The notes beneath the pieces are model-generated. The model searched no databases, was not told where the DNA came from, and saw only the letters and a program-made list of their open reading frames with translations. 64,000 nt of DNA from an uncultured Clostridia bacterium. Lineage in GTDB: Bacteria; Bacillota; Clostridia; Christensenellales; CAG-314. Of this stretch, positions 59,094 through 64,000 are shown piece after piece. Positions within the stretch are counted from its first letter, which is position 1, and every line of letters starts with the position of its first letter. Location of the stretch: NCBI GenBank assembly GCA_947629985.1, contig CANRFV010000002.1, forward strand, positions 62,001-126,000, given 5' to 3'. Both the position numbers and the translations under genes were made by a program.

Positions 59094-59888
59094 TTATAGC
59101 AGGGACAAGTATTGGTTTACAACTTGCTGTCCCACAAGCAACGTAATTATTGCCGCGCCCGAAATGCACGGTCCAAACGGAAAAGCGTTGTTTTTGTTGC
59201 CGGAAGCGTAGGCGGAAATTATGCCCACAATGCAGGCGATAAGCAACAACAGCAATCCGCGCACCAAGCCCGCAAACAGCCCCAGCACGGCAAACAACTT
59301 TATGTCGCCGCCGCCCATAGATTCGCGCCCGAGAATGCGGTCCATAATCAGCGAAATGATCAACATTCCGCCGCCGTACACCACCGCGCCGATAACGCCG
59401 TCCTTCAAACGGTCAAGCATTTGGTCAACGCCCTGCCCGTGCAAGTACGCAAACGCCGCAAATACCGCCGCGCAAAACAACAGCAGTCCGTCGGGTATCT
59501 CCATTGTGTCCAGATCCACCAACGACAATGCTATCAACGCCGAAAACAGCGCAATGTACTCCAACGTTACAAACGAGCAGCCGTACAGCGCGTAGGTAAG
59601 CGCGTAAATAATAGCGACAAGCAGTTCCGTAACAAGGCACCGCGGCGGTATTTTTGCACCGCACCTGCGGCACTTGCCGCGCAAAAACATGTAACTTAAT
59701 ATCGGAACAAGGTCGATTACGGTAAGGGTGGCGCCGCAACTGTCGCAGTGGCTCCTGCCCCGCCAAACGCTCTGCTTGCGGCAGTAACGGTCGGCTGCGC
59801 AATTGATAAAACTGCCCATAACCGCGCCCAACACAAACAGCATTATTCCGATGTAAATGTCCACCGCAAGCGGCAAATCCATATACAT
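59094..59888 (-). CDS. pilD: Prepilin peptidase / leader peptidase (A24)
   Basis: GAVMGSFINCAADR, HCDSCGATL...CRRCGAKI zinc motif, GGGDIKLFAVLGLFAG. Confidence 0.95.
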   Translation of the reverse strand: MYMDLPLAVDIYIGIMLFVLGAVMGSFINCAADRYCRKQSVWRGRSHCDSCGATLTVIDLVPILSYMFLRGKCRRCGAKIPPRCLVTELLVAIIYALTYALYGCSFVTLEYIALFSALIALSLVDLDTMEIPDGLLLFCAAVFAAFAYLHGQGVDQMLDRLKDGVIGAVVYGGGMLIISLIMDRILGRESMGGGDIKLFAVLGLFAGLVRGLLLLLIACIVGIISAYASGNKNNAFPFGPCISGAAIITLLVGQQVVNQYLSLL

Positions 59889-60230
59889 TACAAAACTGCC
59901 TCCCGCCAATGGAAATGGTTGTGCCCCTATTGTACTTGCCCGAGGCATGGGGCGGTAACAGCGGCGTTGTCAACTTGCGGAGGGGATCGCAAACAACGCG
60001 ACGCTTGCCCTGTTGTAAGGTGTGGGCAGGTAGCGTTGCGGACGCAATCGTCCGCAACGCACTGCGGTGTCCGCGCTTGCACAACAAGACCCTGCAAGCG
60101 ACGCCCCGCTGCCCGCGCAAACATACGTTACGCGCGGGCGCCCGTGCGCCCTTTTCCGATAGCCGCATCCCTTCATCCCGTTCGGCTTATTAGGAAAAAG
60201 ACAAGTTTGTGGTAAAGGTTAAATTCTTAA

Positions 60231-60683
60231 TCAGTTGATACCACTGACATTAAGCGAAGTAACCTTTACAACGCATGTAATTACACCATCTGTTTCTGTA
60301 TATGTTTCTCCCTTAGCAGTATCCTTCGTGGCAATACTAAGGGTCAGAAGATCGCCGCTCTTGCTAATTGTTGCAGTTGCCCAGAATTCTCCCGCAAGTG
60401 CCCATTCATACTTCTTAGTTGAGCCGATTTCTTTCGCTACCCATACACCGTTTGTCTCATCGGCACTTTCAGGAGCCTTAGGCGGTTTCGTTTGAGCCTG
60501 TTCAAGAATAGAAACAACTGCCGCAGCGCGAACAGCGCGTTTGTTGGCTTCTGCTACTGCGTCATTGGCTTTGTTGATACCGCTTACAAACAGGGGTACC
60601 GCAATAGCCGTAAGAACTACGATGATCGCTACAACGATCAGCAGTTCCGCAAGGGTAAAACCTTTTCTTTTTCTGTTTAACAT
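60231..60683 (-). CDS. Type IV major pilin-like protein
   Basis: MLNRKRKGFTLAELLIVVAIIVVLTAIAVPLFVSGINKANDAVAEANKRAVRAAAV. Confidence 0.9.
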   Translation of the reverse strand: MLNRKRKGFTLAELLIVVAIIVVLTAIAVPLFVSGINKANDAVAEANKRAVRAAAVVSILEQAQTKPPKAPESADETNGVWVAKEIGSTKKYEWALAGEFWATATISKSGDLLTLSIATKDTAKGETYTETDGVITCVVKVTSLNVSGIN

Positions 60684-60761
60684 TTTTTTCTCCTCTCCTA
60701 TATAAGAAATTGTGTTTTGTATTGTATTCCGCCGTGGGATGAACGGCGGGAGATACCGTAA

Positions 60762-61982
60762 TTAAATTCCGCCGCCGATACCCGCCGACATAGAAAACAT
60801 CGGTACGTAAATGGCGATTACAATAAAGCCTACCACCACGCCGAGAATAATGGTTATCATCGGTTCCATCAAGCCCAGCGCCGCGTCGGAAGCGGTAACC
60901 GCTTCGTCGTTGTAAAACTCGCCGATGGTGCGCAACGTCTCTTCCAACGTACCGGAGGCTTCGCCTACGGTAATCATTTCGATGAGCATTGCTGGCAGGT
61001 ATTTGCTGGATTTGAGCGATTCGCCCAAACTCATACCGCCTTCGATATTGACGATACATTCGTTAAGTTCCTTGCCTACGCACCTAAGGTCCACAACGCG
61101 GCTTACGATGTCGATGGCGCGCGTCATCGGCAAACCTGCGGCAAGCAGGGTAGACAGGGTATTTGCCACCTGCGCGGCGGCGTTGTAACGGGCTATTTTG
61201 CCCAAGACGGGCAATTTTAGGCGGAGTCGGGAGTAAGCCATTTTGCCTTTTTCCGACTTGCCGAACAGGTACAAGCCCAACGCCACAGCCGCAATTACAA
61301 TAAGTATTACGTACCACCAATTTGCCATAAAATTGGATATTGCAATGAGCGCGCGCGTGATCCAGGGCAGGTCTACGCCCATACTTGTAAGAGTTTCCGT
61401 CATACGCGGCACAAGCACCACCATTACTATGGCAATTACTATTACCGCCAACACCAATACGATGATGGGGTAGGTAAGCGCGGACTTGACTTTTTTGCGG
61501 GTTTTGTTGGCGCGCGTGTAGTACACTTCCAAACTGTGGAAGGACTGCTCCAAGGTGCCCGATTCTTCGCCCGCGCGCACCGTCTCGATGAATACGGCGG
61601 GGATCTTTTTGCCGTGCTTGTCCAAACTGTCCGCCAACGAATAGCCCGCGGCTACGTCGCTTGCGCAAGCGCGCAGGTAACGCTTCATCAATTTGTCGTC
61701 GCACTGCTCGGCGATCAACTCGATCGTGCGGGTCATTGTAAGCCCCGCGCGCAACATTATGTAAAATTGGTTTGCCGTAATGGCAAGCGTTTTGTTGCTT
61801 ACCCACAACGGCTCGTTGATATCAACGTTGACGCGACGACCCTTGGATACGGGTTTGATGTATTCCACTACCGAGTACGTTTTGCGTATTTCGTTGACGG
61901 CTTCGAATTCGTCGTATGCTTCGATTACGCCGTTGACGGATGTTCCGTCCTGTGCAATAGCGCGATACTTGTATGTTTGCAT
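60762..61982 (-). CDS. pilC: Type IV pilus inner-membrane platform protein PilC/GspF
   Basis: MQTYKYRAIAQDGTSVNGVIEAYDEFEAV, two GspF repeats (FIETVRAGEESGTLEQ; LIEMITVGEASGTLEE). Confidence 0.95.
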   Translation of the reverse strand: MQTYKYRAIAQDGTSVNGVIEAYDEFEAVNEIRKTYSVVEYIKPVSKGRRVNVDINEPLWVSNKTLAITANQFYIMLRAGLTMTRTIELIAEQCDDKLMKRYLRACASDVAAGYSLADSLDKHGKKIPAVFIETVRAGEESGTLEQSFHSLEVYYTRANKTRKKVKSALTYPIIVLVLAVIVIAIVMVVLVPRMTETLTSMGVDLPWITRALIAISNFMANWWYVILIVIAAVALGLYLFGKSEKGKMAYSRLRLKLPVLGKIARYNAAAQVANTLSTLLAAGLPMTRAIDIVSRVVDLRCVGKELNECIVNIEGGMSLGESLKSSKYLPAMLIEMITVGEASGTLEETLRTIGEFYNDEAVTASDAALGLMEPMITIILGVVVGFIVIAIYVPMFSMSAGIGGGI

Positions 61983-62033
61983 ACGCCCTCCTTGTTGTTA
62001 GTTTGTTTGCGTGCAGATAGCCCGTTGTGCGGC

Positions 62034-63083
62034 TTAGTACACGCTCTTTTTTACGTATTCCGCGTCGTGCGCGGCAGCCCTTGCCGTTTCCGCAGAGATT
62101 GCGCCCTTGCGGTACAGGGCAATGATGGAGTTGTCCATTGTTATCGAACCTTCCGCCGCGCTTGTTGCCATGCTGGAAGCGAGTTGCGGCGTTTTGCCTT
62201 CGCGAATAAGGTTGCGTATGGCGGGGGTTACCATCATCAGTTCGCACGCGGCTACGCGTCCGCCGCTTTTTTTGGCGAGCAATTGCTGGCTAAGCACCGC
62301 CATCAGCGTTGTGGACAACTGCATACGAATTTGCTTTTGACGCAATTCAGGAAAGACGTCCACGATACGGTCGATGGAATCGGGCGCGGAATTGGTGTGC
62401 AACGTTGCAAATACCAAGTGCCCCGTTTCCGCCGCGGTAAGCGCGGTTTCGATCGTGGTAAGGTCGCGCATTTCGCCGATGAGAATTACGTCCGGGTCTT
62501 CACGCAAGATGGCGCGCAAGCCGCTTTCGTAACTTTCCGTATCTGTGCCCACTTCGCGCTGGTTGATAAGGCAACGATTGGGACGGTAAATGTATTCGAT
62601 GGGGTCTTCCAACGTGATGATGTGCTTGCTTGCCGTTTGGTTTATTCGGTTGAGCATTGCCGCAAGAGTTGTGGATTTGCCGCTGCCCGTTTCGCCGGTA
62701 ACAAGCACGATGCCGCGTTTTAGCCCCGGCAAAGATTGCACCGCGGGCGGCAGACCGAGAGAATCGAGTTCCGGGATCTGTTCGGACAAGATACGTATAG
62801 CCGCCGAAACCGCCCCTTGTTGACGGAACAGATTGATACGGCAACGTATGTGCCCGGGAAATGTGATCGCCAGATCCAACTCGCCTATCTTGGCAATTGA
62901 GTCGTATTGCTTGCCCGCCATTTGGCGCGCATATTGCTCGCAATCTTCGGCGGTAAGCGGCTGACCGAAATCTTTTAGTACGCCGTCTACGCGAATACGC
63001 GGCGGCAAACCGCGCACAAGGTGAATATCCGACGCGCGCTGCTCCTTAGACAGGGCAACAAGTTGATTGAGTTCCATTGGCAT
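62034..63083 (-). CDS. pilT: Twitching-motility retraction ATPase PilT
   Basis: QRASDIHLVRGLPPRIRVDG, GETGSGKSTTLAAML, IRMQLSTTLMAVLSQQLL. Confidence 0.95.
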   Translation of the reverse strand: MPMELNQLVALSKEQRASDIHLVRGLPPRIRVDGVLKDFGQPLTAEDCEQYARQMAGKQYDSIAKIGELDLAITFPGHIRCRINLFRQQGAVSAAIRILSEQIPELDSLGLPPAVQSLPGLKRGIVLVTGETGSGKSTTLAAMLNRINQTASKHIITLEDPIEYIYRPNRCLINQREVGTDTESYESGLRAILREDPDVILIGEMRDLTTIETALTAAETGHLVFATLHTNSAPDSIDRIVDVFPELRQKQIRMQLSTTLMAVLSQQLLAKKSGGRVAACELMMVTPAIRNLIREGKTPQLASSMATSAAEGSITMDNSIIALYRKGAISAETARAAAHDAEYVKKSVY

Positions 63084-63110
63084 AAAGCCCGTCCTCCAAG
63101 TTTACGTAGT

Positions 63111-64000
63111 TTACTGCTCGACGGAGTTGAGTACGCCAAGCACTTCGTCCAACGACGTTACGCCCGCAAGCACCAGACGCTTGCAATCTTCGGCAAGCGG
63201 TACAAAAGTGCCGTTCTTTTTGCACTCTTCGAGTTGGGCGCTGTGTTTGCCTTCCGCAACGGCGCGGCGGAAATCCTTGTCTACAACGAGAATTTCGAAT
63301 ACCGCAGTACGCCCGATGTAACCCGTGTGGAAACAGTGCGGACAGCCCTTGCCGCGGTAAAAATGCACGTGATGTTCGTCGCTGACGCCGAGAGCAGCCA
63401 ATTCTTCGGCGGTGGGCTCGTACTCTTCCTTACAATGGGGGCAAATACGGCGCACCAGACGTTGCGAAATTATGCCGTTTAGCGCGTCGCTGAGCAAATA
63501 GGGCTGAACGCCGATATCCACCAAGCGGTCTATTGCCGACAGTGCGTCGCCCGTGTGTACCGTGGACAGCACCAAGTGCCCCGTAATGGCGGAGCGTATG
63601 GCTATTTCGGCGGTTTCGCTGTCGCGAATTTCGCCTACGGCAATTATATCGGGGTCCTGACGGAGAATTGCGCGCAAACCGCCCGCAAAGGTCATACCCG
63701 TCTTTTCGTTGATCTGCACCTGCGTTACGCCGTCGATATCGTACTCGACGGGGTTTTCCAACGTTACCAAGTTTACTTCGTCGGTGTTGAGCGAACGTAT
63801 CATTGTGTACATCGTGGAAGATTTGCCGCTGCCGGTGGGACCGACAATCAGCACCATGCCGTGTTCGCAGGAAATAAGTTTGTTGTATTTGGCAAGGTTG
63901 TCGCCTTCTAACCCTATGGCGTGCGCGTTGAGCAACTGCGCGGACTTGTCCAGCAGACGTATGACGACTTTTTCGCCGTAAAGCGCGGGCAAAGTGGACA
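63111..64000 (-). CDS. pilB: Type IV pilus extension ATPase PilB/GspE, 5' truncated by window edge
   Basis: LPALYGEKVVIRLLDKSAQ, GPTGSGKSSTMYTMI, CPHCKEEY...CPHCFHTGYIGRTAVFEIL. Confidence 0.95.
   Translation of the reverse strand, partial: STLPALYGEKVVIRLLDKSAQLLNAHAIGLEGDNLAKYNKLISCEHGMVLIVGPTGSGKSSTMYTMIRSLNTDEVNLVTLENPVEYDIDGVTQVQINEKTGMTFAGGLRAILRQDPDIIAVGEIRDSETAEIAIRSAITGHLVLSTVHTGDALSAIDRLVDIGVQPYLLSDALNGIISQRLVRRICPHCKEEYEPTAEELAALGVSDEHHVHFYRGKGCPHCFHTGYIGRTAVFEILVVDKDFRRAVAEGKHSAQLEECKKNGTFVPLAEDCKRLVLAGVTSLDEVLGVLNSVEQ

Overview
64 kb window from an uncultured-looking Firmicutes/Clostridia-type genome (inferred from gene content only). Left part (1-21.1 kb) is a defence-rich region. 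It holds the 3' part of a papain-family (C1) peptidase, a complete type I-C CRISPR-Cas locus (27 repeats / 26 spacers; cas3-cas5-cas8c-cas7-cas4-cas1-cas2), a MazG-like pyrophosphohydrolase, a repeat-laden tRNA-Ser locus, a two-methyltransferase type II R-M system, and a 1538-aa DUF4011/COG1112-type helicase-nuclease. The middle (21.8-43.4 kb) is mostly housekeeping: DUF1858, rpsR-ssb-rpsF, ung, GH3, TldD/PmbA pair, two M3-like peptidase lipoproteins, TrkH/TrkA, AMP-ligase, glycosyltransferase, phosphoribosyltransferase, RluA, HAD. The right part has a second repeat-laden tRNA locus (tRNA-Arg), a pseudopilin operon with a 1.2-kaa pseudopilin, a hybrid histidine kinase plus solute-binding protein, a palindrome-rich noncoding element with 43-bp perfect terminal inverted repeats, and a type IV pilus operon. 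The most unusual signal is shared by the two tRNA loci. Each starts with a consensus or near-consensus sigma70-type promoter, runs through a tandem array of split tRNA 5' fragments plus palindromes, and ends in one intact tRNA. Both arrays carry the same module (CTTAGCCGAG-[variable stem-loop]-CGAACGCC), whose stem changes on both sides together. All product calls are from reading the sequence; no searches were run.
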